Assembly: GCF_002904345.1 (NCBI RefSeq)
Contig: NZ_PEIH01000005.1
Location: 240,449-304,448, forward strand
Direction of reading: 5' to 3'
Source of the DNA: Bacteroidetes bacterium endosymbiont of Geopemphigus sp.
Lineage (GTDB): Bacteria > Bacteroidota > Bacteroidia > Flavobacteriales > Blattabacteriaceae
Length of the DNA: 64,000 nucleotides
The translations under genes and the position numbers were made by a program. Positions 21,279 through 30,139 of the stretch are shown piece after piece. The notes under the pieces were generated by a model that ran no database searches, was not told where the DNA came from, and was given only the letters and a program-made list of their open reading frames with translations. Each line of letters starts with the position of its first letter. Position 1 is the first letter of the stretch.

Positions 21279-21971
21279 TTATACGCTTTTGATATCTACT
21301 TGAACTCCAGGGCTCATAGTGCCCGAAAGAGAGATGCTTTTCATGTAGGTTCCTTTAGCGGCAGAGGGCTTTAGGCGATTGAGTGTTTGAATTAACTCAA
21401 GAGAATTGTCCGCGAGTTTCTCTGGCGCAAAAGAAGCTTTACCAACCGAAGCATGCACAATGCCGTAGCGGTCCACCTTAAAGTCTATTTTTCCGGATTT
21501 TACTTCTTGAACCGCTTTGCCGATTTCCATGGTAACCGTACCGCTTTTAGGATTAGGCATCAAACCTCTAGGGCCCAAAATTTTCCCCAGACGTCCAAGT
21601 TTAGACATCATCATAGGAGTGGTAATAATGACATCCACATCTGTCCAGCCCTCACTTATCTTAGCGAGATATTCATCCGATCCGATATAATCAGCATCTG
21701 CCTCCTTAGCTTCGGCTTCTTTATCAGGGCCTACAAGGGCTAAAACACGGATATCTTTGCCCGTACCATGAGGTAATTTAACCACACCACGAACCATTTG
21801 ATTGGCTTTACGAGGATCTACCCCAAGACGAACAGCAATATCGATCGAGACGTCAAAATGACTATGAGCAGAAATTTCTTTCACAAGTTTTGATGCCCGA
21901 TCTAGTGTATACGACTTAGTACGATCATATTTTTGAAAAATTTCTTTTTGTTTTTTACTAGACTTTGCCAT
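21279..21971 (-). CDS. rplA: Ribosomal protein uL1
   Basis: This 230-residue protein of the mobile L1 stalk helps release deacylated tRNA from the E site. Family blocks are [59 protein letters not shown]-like text (here [20 protein letters not shown]) and the C-terminal [20 protein letters not shown]. It is in the standard rplK-rplA order, 11 bp after rplK. Confidence 0.97.
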   Translation of the reverse strand: MAKSSKKQKEIFQKYDRTKSYTLDRASKLVKEISAHSHFDVSIDIAVRLGVDPRKANQMVRGVVKLPHGTGKDIRVLALVGPDKEAEAKEADADYIGSDEYLAKISEGWTDVDVIITTPMMMSKLGRLGKILGPRGLMPNPKSGTVTMEIGKAVQEVKSGKIDFKVDRYGIVHASVGKASFAPEKLADNSLELIQTLNRLKPSAAKGTYMKSISLSGTMSPGVQVDIKSV

Positions 21972-21982
21972 ACATAAAATTT

Positions 21983-22426
21983 TTAAGAGTGAAGAGGCGA
22001 TTCACCCAAAATCTCTATCCCCATGGATCGGGCCGTACCAGCTACCATAGACATAGCAGAGATCAAGGTAAAACAATTTAAATCAGGCATTTTATTTTCT
22101 GCAATGCTTTTAATCTGGTCCCAGTTAATCTTCGCCACTTTAGTACGATTAGGTTCTTTTGATCCTTTTTTTAATGAGGTCGCTTCCATTAGTTGTACGG
22201 ACACCGCAGGATTTTTGACAACAAAATCAAAAGACTTATCGTCATACACACTCACTAGTACGGGTAATAATTGCCCGGTCTTATCTTGTGTACACGCATT
22301 AAATTGTTTACAAAAATCCATAATGTTGATGCCAGCCGCTCCGCAAGCAGGCCCTACAGGAGGTGAAGGATTAGCTCCGCCTCCTTTTATTTGGAGCCTC
22401 AATATTTTCTTGATTTTTTTTGCCAT
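21983..22426 (-). CDS. rplK: Ribosomal protein uL11
   Basis: This 147-residue protein binds the GTPase-associated centre of 23S rRNA. The proline-rich N-terminus [20 protein letters not shown] and the C-terminal RNA-binding block [20 protein letters not shown] with ARSMGIEI are conserved. It is also the partner of ribosome-bound RelA in many bacteria. It follows nusG by 38 bp. Confidence 0.97.
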   Translation of the reverse strand: MAKKIKKILRLQIKGGGANPSPPVGPACGAAGINIMDFCKQFNACTQDKTGQLLPVLVSVYDDKSFDFVVKNPAVSVQLMEATSLKKGSKEPNRTKVAKINWDQIKSIAENKMPDLNCFTLISAMSMVAGTARSMGIEILGESPLHS

Positions 22427-22464
22427 CGAATCAGTTTAAAATTATAAAATGTCTGTGGAATCAG

Positions 22465-23016
22465 CTATGCGATTCTCTCTATTTGAACAAAATTCAGATC
22501 CAAAGGAGTTTTTCTTCCAAAGATTAAAACCGTTAGAGAGATTTTTCTTTTTTCTTCATTAATTTTCTCTACCGTACCGTCAAAGCCGCTAAATGGTCCA
22601 TCGGTAACTTTTACTTTCTCGCCTACAGTAAAAGGAATGCTTAAACCAGCATCGGTTTCGGAGAGCTCATCGACCTTCCCGAGCATCTTGCTAATTTCTG
22701 ATTTCCTCATAGGTACAGGCCGACCGCCTTTTTGTTCTCTCAAAAAATTGATCACACCAGGAATATTCTTTACTACATGGATAATTTCACCTTCTAAAAA
22801 GGCCTCCAACATTACATAACCTGGATAGTATACTTTCTCTCTATGTATTTTCTTCCCGTTACGTATTTGTATCACTTTTTCTAGAGGAACGAGAATCTGA
22901 CCTATATTCTGCTCAAAACCCAAATGTCGAATTTCTTTTTCTATATAAGCTTTGACTTTATTCTCATTACCACTGACAGTTTTAATGACATACCATTTCT
23001 TTTCCAATACGTTCAT
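22465..23016 (-). CDS. nusG: Transcription elongation/antitermination factor NusG
   Basis: This 183-residue protein has an N-terminal NGN domain that binds the polymerase clamp (KKWYVIKTVSGNENKVKAYI, then YYPGYVMLE) and a C-terminal KOW domain (VGEKVKVTDGPFSGFDGTVE). The KOW domain binds Rho or ribosomal protein S10. Length is normal. The gene sits between secE (22 bp upstream) and rplK, the near-universal order. Confidence 0.97.
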   Translation of the reverse strand: MNVLEKKWYVIKTVSGNENKVKAYIEKEIRHLGFEQNIGQILVPLEKVIQIRNGKKIHREKVYYPGYVMLEAFLEGEIIHVVKNIPGVINFLREQKGGRPVPMRKSEISKMLGKVDELSETDAGLSIPFTVGEKVKVTDGPFSGFDGTVEKINEEKRKISLTVLIFGRKTPLDLNFVQIERIA

Positions 23017-23038
23017 CGTTTATTTAAAAATAGAAGAA

Positions 23039-23230
23039 TCAAAAGCGAATGGAAAAAATTTTTTGAAGAAACCATATAAAAATCTCATCTATGCCATATA
23101 AAATAACAGCCAGTATAAGAGTAGATAGAGCGACTACCATAGTAGAGGACTGTAAATCACTCCATTTTGGCCAGGTGATATTTCGAGCAAATTCATTATA
23201 CAACCCTGATAAAAAATTAGTTTTATCCAT
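23039..23230 (-). CDS. secE: Preprotein translocase subunit SecE
   Basis: This 63-residue protein has a short amphipathic N-terminal helix ending in the conserved ITWPKWSDL motif and one transmembrane helix (about 31-55). This is the minimal single-span SecE form. It clamps SecY in the inner-membrane Sec channel. It lies between tRNA-Trp and nusG on the minus strand. Confidence 0.93.
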   Translation of the reverse strand: MDKTNFLSGLYNEFARNITWPKWSDLQSSTMVVALSTLILAVILYGIDEIFIWFLQKIFSIRF

Positions 23231-23247
23231 TAATACCTAGCTTTTTG

Positions 23248-23320
23248 CACGGGCGGTAAGACTCGAACTCACGACCCTCGGTTTTGGAGACCGATGCTCT
23301 ACCAACTGAGCTACGCCCGT
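23248..23320 (-). tRNA. trnW: tRNA-Trp (CCA)
   Basis: A full cloverleaf is visible on the minus strand: acceptor ACGGGCG pairs with CGCCCGT, the D-arm is AGCTCAGTTGGTAGAGC, the anticodon loop CTCCAAA gives CCA, and the T-loop is TTCGAGT. Discriminator is G. No 3' CCA is encoded. It sits between tuf and secE, as in many bacteria. Confidence 0.95.
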
Positions 23321-23401
23321 TTTTTTTCATTATTAAAACATACTTTTTTTATGGAACAGGCCCTTGATTTGCATATATTTTTTCACGAAAAAAACCTAAA
23401 C

Positions 23402-24589
23402 TTAATCCAGGATTTCTGTAACCTGTCCAGCTCCGACAGTTCTCCCTCCCTCACGGATAGCAAAACGCAATCCTTTATCCATAGCTACAGGCTGGATTAA
23501 ATCCACCGTCACTGAGATATTATCACCAGGCATCACCATCTCTACCCCATCGGCAAGATAAATCTCCCCGGTAACATCTGTAGTTCGGAGATAGAATTGA
23601 GGACGATATTTGTTGTGAAAAGGCGTATGACGTCCACCCTCTTCTTTAGAGAGAATATATACCTCGGCTTTAAATTTTTTATGCGGCTTCACAAAACCAG
23701 GCTTACCAATAACCATTCCGCGACGGATATCTGTTTTCTCAATACCACGTAATAGTAAACCAACATTATCGCCAGCTTGCCCCCTGTCGAGAATTTTCCT
23801 GAACATCTCCACACCAGTAACGGTAGAGGTAAGTTTCTTCTCGCCCATACCAACGATCTCCACAGCATCTCCTGAGTTAATAACACCGGTTTCAATACGG
23901 CCAGTAGCTACAGTACCACGACCTGTAATGGTAAATACATCCTCCACGGGCATCAAGAAAGGCTTATCTATAGCCCGGTCAGGCTCAGGGATATAATTAT
24001 CTACAGCAGCCATCAATTCATTAACTTTTTCCACCGATTTAGTTTCTCCGTTAAGAGCCCCCAAAGCAGAACCCTGAATAATGGGTGTGTTATCGCCGTC
24101 AAAATCATATTTTGAAAGCAACTCGCGAAGCTCGAGCTCTACCAGCTCAAGAAGTTCCGGATCATCTACAGCATCTACCTTATTCATAAAAACCACAAGC
24201 TGTGGTACACCTACTTGTCTGGCTAAAAGTATATGCTCTCGAGTTTGTGGCATAGGACCGTCTGTGGCGGCTACCACAAGAATGGCGCCATCCATCTGAG
24301 CAGCGCCGGTTACCATATTTTTTACATAATCAGCGTGACCCGGACAGTCTACATGCGCATAGTGGCGATTGGTCGTCTGGTACTCTACATGAGAAGTGTT
24401 AATGGTAATACCACGCTCTTTTTCCTCAGGGGCATTGTCAATGGCGGAAAAGTCCTTTTTCTCGGCCAAACCCTGACCAGCCAGTACTGAAGTAATAGCG
24501 GCTGTTAAAGTAGTTTTACCATGGTCTACGTGGCCAATAGTACCGATATTCAAATGGGGCTTATCGCGTTTAAATGTCTCTTTTGCCAT
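23402..24589 (-). CDS. tuf: Elongation factor Tu
   Basis: This 395-residue GTPase delivers aminoacyl-tRNA to the ribosome. G1 [11 protein letters not shown]3 DCPGHADY, G4 NKVD and G5 GSAL are intact, and domains 2 and 3 are full length to AGQVTEILD. It lies inside a tRNA cluster (Thr, Tyr, Gly, Thr upstream; Trp downstream) and is probably expressed from the promoter at 25086-25116. A second copy elsewhere cannot be excluded. Confidence 0.98.
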   Translation of the reverse strand: MAKETFKRDKPHLNIGTIGHVDHGKTTLTAAITSVLAGQGLAEKKDFSAIDNAPEEKERGITINTSHVEYQTTNRHYAHVDCPGHADYVKNMVTGAAQMDGAILVVAATDGPMPQTREHILLARQVGVPQLVVFMNKVDAVDDPELLELVELELRELLSKYDFDGDNTPIIQGSALGALNGETKSVEKVNELMAAVDNYIPEPDRAIDKPFLMPVEDVFTITGRGTVATGRIETGVINSGDAVEIVGMGEKKLTSTVTGVEMFRKILDRGQAGDNVGLLLRGIEKTDIRRGMVIGKPGFVKPHKKFKAEVYILSKEEGGRHTPFHNKYRPQFYLRTTDVTGEIYLADGVEMVMPGDNISVTVDLIQPVAMDKGLRFAIREGGRTVGAGQVTEILD

Positions 24590-24642
24590 GATCGATAATT
24601 GATTTCTATTAAATTTAGTTACCCTTTAGTTACGCCTCTTTG

Positions 24643-24714
24643 AGCCAATGACGGGAATTGAACCCGTGACCTCTTCCTTACCAAGGAAGCGCTCTACCCC
24701 TGAGCTACATCGGC
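24643..24714 (-). tRNA. trnT: tRNA-Thr (GGT)
   Basis: Acceptor GCCGATG pairs with CATTGGC (one G-U). The anticodon stem CTTCC/GGAAG encloses loop TTGGTAA, giving GGT, which reads ACC and ACU. The T-arm contains GGTTCAATT. It lies directly upstream of tuf in the conserved Thr-Tyr-Gly-Thr-tuf order. Confidence 0.95.
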
Positions 24715-24733
24715 GAGACTCTATGCTTGTGAG

Positions 24734-24806
24734 AGCGGGAGACGGGGCTCGAACCCGCGACATTCAGCTTGGAAGGCTGATGCTCTACCAACTGAGCTAC
24801 TCCCGC
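24734..24806 (-). tRNA. trnG: tRNA-Gly (TCC)
   Basis: Acceptor GCGGGAG/CTCCCGC and anticodon stem TCAGC/GCTGA are perfect. Loop CTTCCAA gives TCC, reading GGA and GGG. D- and T-arms are standard. It is the third tRNA of the tuf cluster. Confidence 0.95.
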
Positions 24807-24851
24807 AAAACTAGATTCCTTTTTATTTTTTATACTTTAGAGTAAAAAACG

Positions 24852-24933
24852 TGGGGAGAGCAGGATTCGAACCTGCGAAGGTGATACCAACAGATTTACA
24901 GTCTGCCCTCGTTGGCCGCTTGAGTATCTCCCC
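24852..24933 (-). tRNA. trnY: tRNA-Tyr (GTA)
   Basis: At 82 nt this is a class II tRNA with a long variable arm. The anticodon stem CAGA/TCTG encloses GTA, and the acceptor is built from GGGGAGA and TCTCCCC. It lies between tRNA-Thr(TGT) and tRNA-Gly in the tuf cluster. Confidence 0.95.
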
Positions 24934-24950
24934 ATAATTTAAGCATAATG

Positions 24951-25025
24951 AGCCGGTGAAGGGATTCGAACCCCCGACCCCGAGATTACAAATCACGTGC
25001 TCTAAGCCAACTGAGCTACACCGGC
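24951..25025 (-). tRNA. trnT: tRNA-Thr (TGT), mismatched anticodon stem
   Basis: Acceptor GCCGGTG/CACCGGC is perfect. Loop TTTGTAA gives TGT, reading ACA and ACG. The anticodon stem CGTGA/TCTCG has a U-U mismatch at its middle pair (29-41), and the T-stem GGGGG/CCCTT has two G-U pairs. It is the first tRNA after the cluster promoter. Confidence 0.92.
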
Positions 25026-25085
25026 ACTATACATCAATTTCCGTAATAAAAAATATAGAGAATCCGAACTAGCGATAATGGTGTG

Positions 25086-25116
25086 CAAATGTATAAATAT
25101 TTTGATAATTTTCAAA
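25086..25116 (-). promoter_or_regulatory. Consensus Bacteroidota promoter of the tRNA-tuf operon
   Basis: On the minus strand TTTG (complement of 25113-25116) is followed by exactly 19 bases and then TACATTTG (complement of 25086-25093). This equals the Bacteroidota sigma-A consensus TTTG-N19-TAnnTTTG. Transcription would start near 25079, about 54 bases before the first tRNA, and serve the tRNA-Thr-Tyr-Gly-Thr-tuf unit. Confidence 0.8.
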
Positions 25117-25158
25117 AAATTATGTAGAATCCATGCAAGGGATGGATTGCCTTATTTC

Positions 25159-26139
25159 TTACAAATGGCATCGATTATTTTGATCGCGAATAGAAGATTC
25201 GATTTTAAGGGCTACTTCTAAGGCTCGTTTTCCATCACTTAAGGAAACTTCAATAGGTTTTTTATTTTCAATGGCCTCGGCAAAAGCCTCCAATTCTGAT
25301 AAAATAGCATTACTGTCTTGAATATAAGGAAATTCAAAGGATATTTGCTTTTCCTCTCCTTCAGAATTTTTAAGGACAATAGCCCTGGATTGCTCGGGCG
25401 CATTACTAATACGAATAATTTCAGCGGACTTTTTTAAGAAATCTATAGATATATAAGTATCTTTTTGAAAAAATCGAGATTTGCGCATATTCTTCATCGA
25501 AATACGACTAGTCGTTAAATTAGCCACACAATCGTTTTGAAAATTAATACGCACGCTAGCAATATCAGGTGTATTGCTGATCACCGCCACGCCACTTGCG
25601 CTGATATGAGAGATTTCAGAGGAAACCAGGCTTAAAATGATGTCAAGATCATGGATCATTAAATCCGAAATCACAGGCACATCCAGGCCCCTTGGGTTAA
25701 ACTCCGCCAGACGATGCGATTCGATAAACATAGGCGCTGTAATAGCTTCCTTAACGGCAAGAAAAGCAGGGTTAAAACGCTCCACATGTCCTACTTGGGC
25801 CAGAATTCCTTTACTCTCAGAAAGACTCAAAAGCTCCTGAGCTTGCTCAAGAGCGCTAACCAGGGGTTTCTCGATGAAAAAATGCTTGCCATTGGAAAGG
25901 GCCTGCAGAGCGGAATTGTAATGAAATTCCGTTGGCGTGACAATATCTACCACATCCACCGCATCTATGAGCTCCTGGGGAGATTCATAAATTTTGCATT
26001 GAAACTCCTCAGCAAGTGGGGCCATTTCATCAGAGAGCGGATCATAAAACCCCATAAGTTCATATCGGGAAGAAGAGTGAAGAAGTTTCAGGTGAATTTT
26101 ACCCAAATGACCTGCACCCAATACTCCTATTTTTAGCAT
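25159..26139 (-). CDS. Gfo/Idh/MocA family NAD(P)-dependent oxidoreductase
   Basis: This 326-residue protein has an N-terminal Rossmann fold (GVLGAGHLGKIHLKLL), the family motif FFIEKPLV near residue 93, and a C-terminal alpha/beta substrate domain with HVERFNPAF and LMIHDLDIILSLV. Members oxidise or reduce sugars, inositols or related cyclic compounds. The HDLDI block resembles the conserved lysine/histidine active-site region of the family. The substrate cannot be told. It is divergent from pcm with only 5 bp between the first possible start codons. Confidence 0.87.
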   Translation of the reverse strand: MLKIGVLGAGHLGKIHLKLLHSSSRYELMGFYDPLSDEMAPLAEEFQCKIYESPQELIDAVDVVDIVTPTEFHYNSALQALSNGKHFFIEKPLVSALEQAQELLSLSESKGILAQVGHVERFNPAFLAVKEAITAPMFIESHRLAEFNPRGLDVPVISDLMIHDLDIILSLVSSEISHISASGVAVISNTPDIASVRINFQNDCVANLTTSRISMKNMRKSRFFQKDTYISIDFLKKSAEIIRISNAPEQSRAIVLKNSEGEEKQISFEFPYIQDSNAILSELEAFAEAIENKKPIEVSLSDGKRALEVALKIESSIRDQNNRCHL

Positions 26140-26144
26140 TTGGA

Positions 26145-26849
26145 ATGATTATATTCGCAGGGTCAAATATCCGAAAATATCTAAAAATCCCATCAGAGGT
26201 GCTTGATTCTTTTAAATACCTGGGAAAGAGAATGCAAATGGTTAAGTTTTTGCGTACCCAGGGCATTCATAATGAAAAAGTGCTCGGAGCTATATCACGA
26301 GTTCCTAGACATCTCTTTATAGATTCAGCACTGGAAAACCATGCCTATGTTTTAAAGGCAGTTCCTATCGCAGCTGAGCAAACTTTATCCAATCCCTACA
26401 CAGTAGCGCTTCAGACACAGCTGATTTACCCGAAAGAAGAAGAAAAGATTCTGGAAATCGGCACGGGTTCAGGCTATCAAACCGCGGTCTTGCTGGAATT
26501 GGGCTCTAAAGTATATACTATAGAGCGACAAAAAGAGCTTTTTGACCGATCAAAACAATTGCTCAAAAAACTTTCTTATTACCCTAAATATCAGAGTTTT
26601 GGAGATGGCTTTAAAGGACTTCCCGCTTTTGCTCCTTTCGATAAGATCATCGTCACAGCAGCGGCCCCTTTCATACCCAGAGATTTGAAAGAGCAACTTA
26701 AAATAGGAGGCCTTATGATCATTCCTGTCGGAAAAAGGGATAAAGAGCAACAAATGAAAATGATCCTGCGAGAAGATGAAGAATGCTCAAAGGTAATTTC
26801 ACTGGGAAAAGCAAATTTTGTACCTATGCTTGAAAAAAGACAATCATAA
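26145..26849 (+). CDS. pcm: Protein-L-isoaspartate O-methyltransferase
   Basis: PCMT uses S-adenosylmethionine to methylate L-isoaspartyl residues and so starts repair of aged proteins in the cytosol. Visible motifs are VPRHLF (about 55), QTLSNPYTVALQTQL, the SAM-binding EIGTGSGYQTAVL and the TAAAPFIP loop. The first ATG gives 234 residues, but family alignment suggests a start near the GTG at 26199 or the ATG at 26232. Starting there would also leave room for a promoter between it and the divergent oxidoreductase. Everything downstream of it until 28750 is decayed. Confidence 0.92.
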   Translation: MIIFAGSNIRKYLKIPSEVLDSFKYLGKRMQMVKFLRTQGIHNEKVLGAISRVPRHLFIDSALENHAYVLKAVPIAAEQTLSNPYTVALQTQLIYPKEEEKILEIGTGSGYQTAVLLELGSKVYTIERQKELFDRSKQLLKKLSYYPKYQSFGDGFKGLPAFAPFDKIIVTAAAPFIPRDLKEQLKIGGLMIIPVGKRDKEQQMKMILREDEECSKVISLGKANFVPMLEKRQS

Positions 26850-26989
26850 TATTTATTTAAATGTTTAGTTTATTTATAAATTTGATTGTAAGAAATTTAT
26901 TTACCTATAGTAACATATTTAATTTCTCTTACTGAAAATTTTTCTGTTAACATTTGAATGTTTTGATTAGAAACTTACTGGCATATTTT

Positions 26990-28170
26990 TTACCACGGCT
27001 TCCTTCTTAAATTCCCATAGCCAAGAAATGTCTTATGATTTAAATCCTGTATTACTTATGCGCCGAAGCATCATAGCTAGATCCGCAATGGAAAACTCAG
27101 TGAGAATATGGAAAAAAAACGCCTTAAAGAATTGTGCAGCCTGCGTTCTCCTCAAATATCGGGCAGCGCGTTAACTATCAATAAAATTTTGAAATTTCCA
27201 TTTGCTGTCATCGGAAACGAAATCATCCGCATGGGCACAGGCCTAGGGCACTAAACATTAGCTTACACCCTAACTAGAGGAGGCCTAAATGGTATATAAT
27301 GCCGCTTATCAAGAAAACGTGTTTCTTTCCGAGCTTCACCAAGAACTCTCTCGACACAATACCAGAGGCTTTGAAATTGATGTCGTGACTTCCGTCACAA
27401 AAGGTTATTACGGTATACTTTTATAACTCAAAAATAACTTGAGCTCTTAGATATCAATATCAAACGACTTAGAAAGTCATTAAGCGATACTCAGTTACAA
27501 TATAGGTCTAGCTCAAAAAGTAGACGTAAGTCGGATGGCAGGTACTGCTCAACAACGCGCTTACAGAAAAAAAACAACACCCTGAGAACTGTCAAAACCC
27601 AAGAGCATCTTTTGGAATTTCAAAAGGGTATGCCTCTAAAAAATCCCTGAAAACCTCGGGTGTTTTCTTTTACAGAAGAAACATTTAAAGAGACGCTTTT
27701 ATCTGCTCTCCGGCTGATGATTTTTATAAAGACCGGGTTACCCTATCTGTTTTAGCAGTTACAGAGCCCCTTTACAAGGGGAAAATTGACAGGCTATTTT
27801 TTATAGGTTATCATCCTAGTTCTTTAGTAGGAGTAAAAATTACTATCCCTGTTTTTTCAGGTTTTAAAAAAAACACATCAACTCTGGCAAGAAAAAATTC
27901 AGGAAGAAATCGCGAAAAATATTATGGATCATCTTCAAAATAGTATGCACTATGAGTTGAATCAAACACAACAAGCCTTTCAAAATGCCCTTGATAACCT
28001 AAAACGTAGAAAAACGACCGGAAACTGGTGCAGATTAATTACGAAAATTTAAAATACCAGTATAAAAACGGCATTCGCCCGAGCATAGAGGTGCTGAGCG
28101 CGCAAACATCTCTGAAAGAAGCAGAAACCGCCTATATCAACGCGCTTTATGAAATTTTAATCAAAAAGGT
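26990..28170 (+). pseudogene. TolC-family outer-membrane efflux protein, decayed
   Basis: Scattered frames give TolC-family text in order. RGFEIDVVTSVTKGYYGILL near 27360 matches the first helical repeat (family VxxAYYxLL). SLVGVKITIPVFSGF near 27825 matches the second-repeat entrance (family VGVxLSIPIFxGF). NYENLKYQYKNGIRPSIEVL through EAETAYINALYEI at 28035-28160 is the C-terminal helix hairpin. TolC proteins form the outer-membrane duct of tripartite efflux pumps. Numerous stops are present. The N-terminal boundary is uncertain. It is followed by remnants of the adaptor and pump genes. Confidence 0.75.
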
Positions 28171-28475
28171 AAACCTTTTTTTTATTTTCTTAATCTTTTT
28201 ACTGACCTCTTGTCAAAAAGGTCCCGAAAATACTGTCCACACTCCGTGGCAGTGGAGGTACTACCGTGGCTTACTCTCAATTGCCTTTAGAATACACTTT
28301 TCTCCCCTGTATAGTATCAGGAAAGCAAATCGATTTGCGTACCGATATCAACGGAGTTTTAGAGGGAATTCTTTTTAAAGAAGAAAGTTATGTCAGTAAA
28401 GGACAAGTCCTGTATGATATTGACAAAAACCGATATAAAGCTTCTTATGAACAGGTTATGGTTCAATGGTAAGTT
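28150..28475 (+). pseudogene. RND efflux adaptor (membrane fusion protein), decayed
   Basis: A lipoprotein signal peptide KKVNLFFIFLIFLLTSCQKG (lipobox LTSC) overlaps the TolC C-terminus. After a frame change the text reads YSQLPLEYTFLPCIVSGKQI and LRTDINGVLEGILFKEESYV, followed by SKGQVLYDIDKNRYKASYEQ. This is the biotinyl-lipoyl-like start of AcrA/MexA adaptors (family VEVRARVSGxLxxxxFxEGxxVKKGQxLFxIDxxxYxA). A stop ends it at about 28472 and the remaining 250-300 residues of the family are absent. Confidence 0.78.
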
Positions 28476-28574
28476 TCAAAAGATCATCTTGAGCAATCCC
28501 AGATGGACGCATAACGCTATAAAAACCTCAGGTCAAATTATTTTAACTACCATGGCGAGCAAACATGAGATGTT

Positions 28575-28753
28575 AGCTGATTTTTATCCTGAGAGCTTAT
28601 AAACGAATTCGTTTTAGAGGAATGACCGTAGCTACGGTTTTGGATACCTTCTTTGTACCTATGTTGTATGTCTGGATTGTCAAACTCAGCAAGAAAAAAA
28701 AGAGATCAATAAGAAAAATCGATAGTTTTGCCACTTATAGACCCTATTTATGA
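28575..28753 (+). pseudogene. C-terminal stub of an RND efflux pump
   Basis: Only the last 58 or so codons of an AcrB-type pump remain. ILRAYKRIRFRGMTVATVLD and TFFVPMLYVWIVKLSKK match the final transmembrane helix (family RGMxVATxLGxFFVPxxYV). The frame runs open to a TGA that overlaps the pspC start (ATGA). About 1,000 codons have been deleted, joining the adaptor remnant to the tail. Confidence 0.75.
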
Positions 28754-28971
28754 TTGAACTTATAAAAGATTATATGAGTCAAAACGGATTTAACGTGTGC
28801 ACAAGAGTGGCGGAAAAATTTGGAATTAGAGTAAGCAGAATACGTTTATTTTTTATTTACACTTTATTTGTAAGCTTTGGACTCAGCTTCTTTCTATATC
28901 TTTTACTCGCTTTATTTATAAAACTTAAAGATCAGTTTTTTATCAAAAGAAAATCGGTATTTGATTTGTGA
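28750..28971 (+). CDS. Small PspC-domain membrane protein
   Basis: This 73-residue protein contains VCTRVAEKFGIRVSRIRLFF (PspC domain) and one long hydrophobic segment (about 36-58). It ends in the FIKRKSVFDL tail that I recognise from short flavobacterial PspC proteins. The role is unknown; PspC in proteobacteria is an inner-membrane stress regulator. The frame is intact although everything around it is decayed. Its start codon overlaps the RND stub stop, so it once depended on that operon for expression. Confidence 0.78.
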   Translation: MIELIKDYMSQNGFNVCTRVAEKFGIRVSRIRLFFIYTLFVSFGLSFFLYLLLALFIKLKDQFFIKRKSVFDL

Positions 28972-29667
28972 TGCAATCGATTTATCTTTTAAATCCTCCA
29001 ACAACATTCGAATTACCCCGGAATGAGCATTTTCAAGTGAACTTCTTAATCAGCGCTTTGTTTTGTTCATACTTTAGCTTCTTAAAGTCATGGAGTATTT
29101 CTTCGAGAAGTAAAATTTATATTACCCCATCTTACACTTCTTCGTTAGTTAACATTATTAAAATAAGTGTAATAACAAATTATCTTGTATTATAACATAA
29201 CGTGTAATTATATGCCTATTTTCTGTTCAAATGCTAACACAATATGGCGGACATCTATTTTCTTGCGCTTGGCAAACAAAACCTCTCTCCCATTTATTTT
29301 AAGATTTTTCAAACGCTATTGTCAATAGTAGTTCTTATAGTTAATCCCAGAGATAAGAAGAAGCAATGTGTAAGAAATCTAGCCCAAGCTACTCAGAAGG
29401 ATTTGATCAACACTTCTATTGAAAAGCTTTCCTGATTTAGCGTTGACCTATCTTTTTCAATGAAGTATCAATTCTATTTCTTTCCCTAGTGTGTTCATTG
29501 TGTTTGTCAATGGGTTTTATATATACCACCGATACGTAAAGAAAACAGGAGGATGTATTTTGTCATTGCAAGCTTCCATATGAAACGAACTTCTCTGGTC
29601 CTTGGCCTTGGAGCTGCGCGCCCACAGTTATAAGAAGCTCTATAAACTCTTTCCTTTATAAAAATAT
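28972..29667 (+). other. Gene-poor spacer, possible decayed reading frames
   Basis: About 700 bases hold no gene that I can support. A 74-codon frame (28971-29195) starts in a TGATG overlap with the PspC stop, so it may be the rest of a coupled gene, but its sequence matches nothing I know. Another 63-codon frame (29244-29435) is also unrecognised. No RNA gene or clear repeat was seen. Confidence 0.5.
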
Positions 29668-29868
29668 TTACCGTTTGTTCTTTTCCGTTTGTTCTTTTCC
29701 GATGGAAGCTGCCCAGTGCAGAGGATTATGGCCATAGTTATTTTTAGCATTCACATCCGCATCCTTTTTGATAAGATGAAGCAGATTAAATCCATTTGAT
29801 GCTTTAGCTTTGATACCTCCTTTAGCCTTAAGTATCAGATCTACTTGTTTTCTTAGGTGTAAAGACAA
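29668..29868 (-). pseudogene. Ankyrin-repeat protein fragment
   Basis: The minus-strand frame contains KKDADVNAKNNYGHNPLHWA, a clear ankyrin repeat (consensus GADVNAKDxxGxTPLHxAA), preceded by a weaker one (GIKAKASNGFNLLHL). Ankyrin repeats mediate protein-protein contacts and are common in secreted effectors of host-associated bacteria. Only about 1.5 repeats are left, and the frame runs into a 14-bp tandem duplication that disrupts the third helix. It is probably a remnant of a longer gene. Confidence 0.7.
29673..29700. repeat. 14-bp direct tandem duplication
   Basis: GTTTGTTCTTTTCC occurs twice back to back (29673-29686 and 29687-29700). It lies inside the ankyrin fragment and changes its frame by two bases. 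Confidence 0.95.
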
Positions 29869-29932
29869 GCTCTCAGCGCTTATAAGGTTTGTTAAGAAAG
29901 GGACTTTTATTTAAACTTAAATAAGAGCCTAT

Positions 29933-30130
29933 TTAATTGAATTTGCTTTGATACTTTTGAGTTTCCCAATGGATCTCTTGTTTGTTTTCCATCTTTTCAC
30001 AAAGAGTGCGCTCATTCTCAAAAACTCGCCTCTCAAAGAGCTTATCTCTTCTATTTCCACGGGGCTCTAAGGCGATATAATCCGACAAAGCACGAACGTA
30101 CTCTTTAAGCCGAGTATAGGTGCTGCTCAT
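29933..30130 (-). pseudogene. Unrecognised small ORF in the decayed element
   Basis: This 65-codon frame (MSSTYTRLKEYVRALSDYIA, then highly charged residues) lies just after the DnaC-like remnant on the same strand and may belong to the same phage or mobile element. I do not recognise the family. It could be an intact small gene or the remainder of a longer one. Confidence 0.3.
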
Positions 30131-30139
30131 CTTCTGAAG

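Noticed and set aside
23321-23401. T7-CGTG-A6 hairpin downstream of tuf as a terminator
   Set aside because: The stem is A-T only and tRNA-Trp and secE follow closely on the same strand, so termination here is doubtful.
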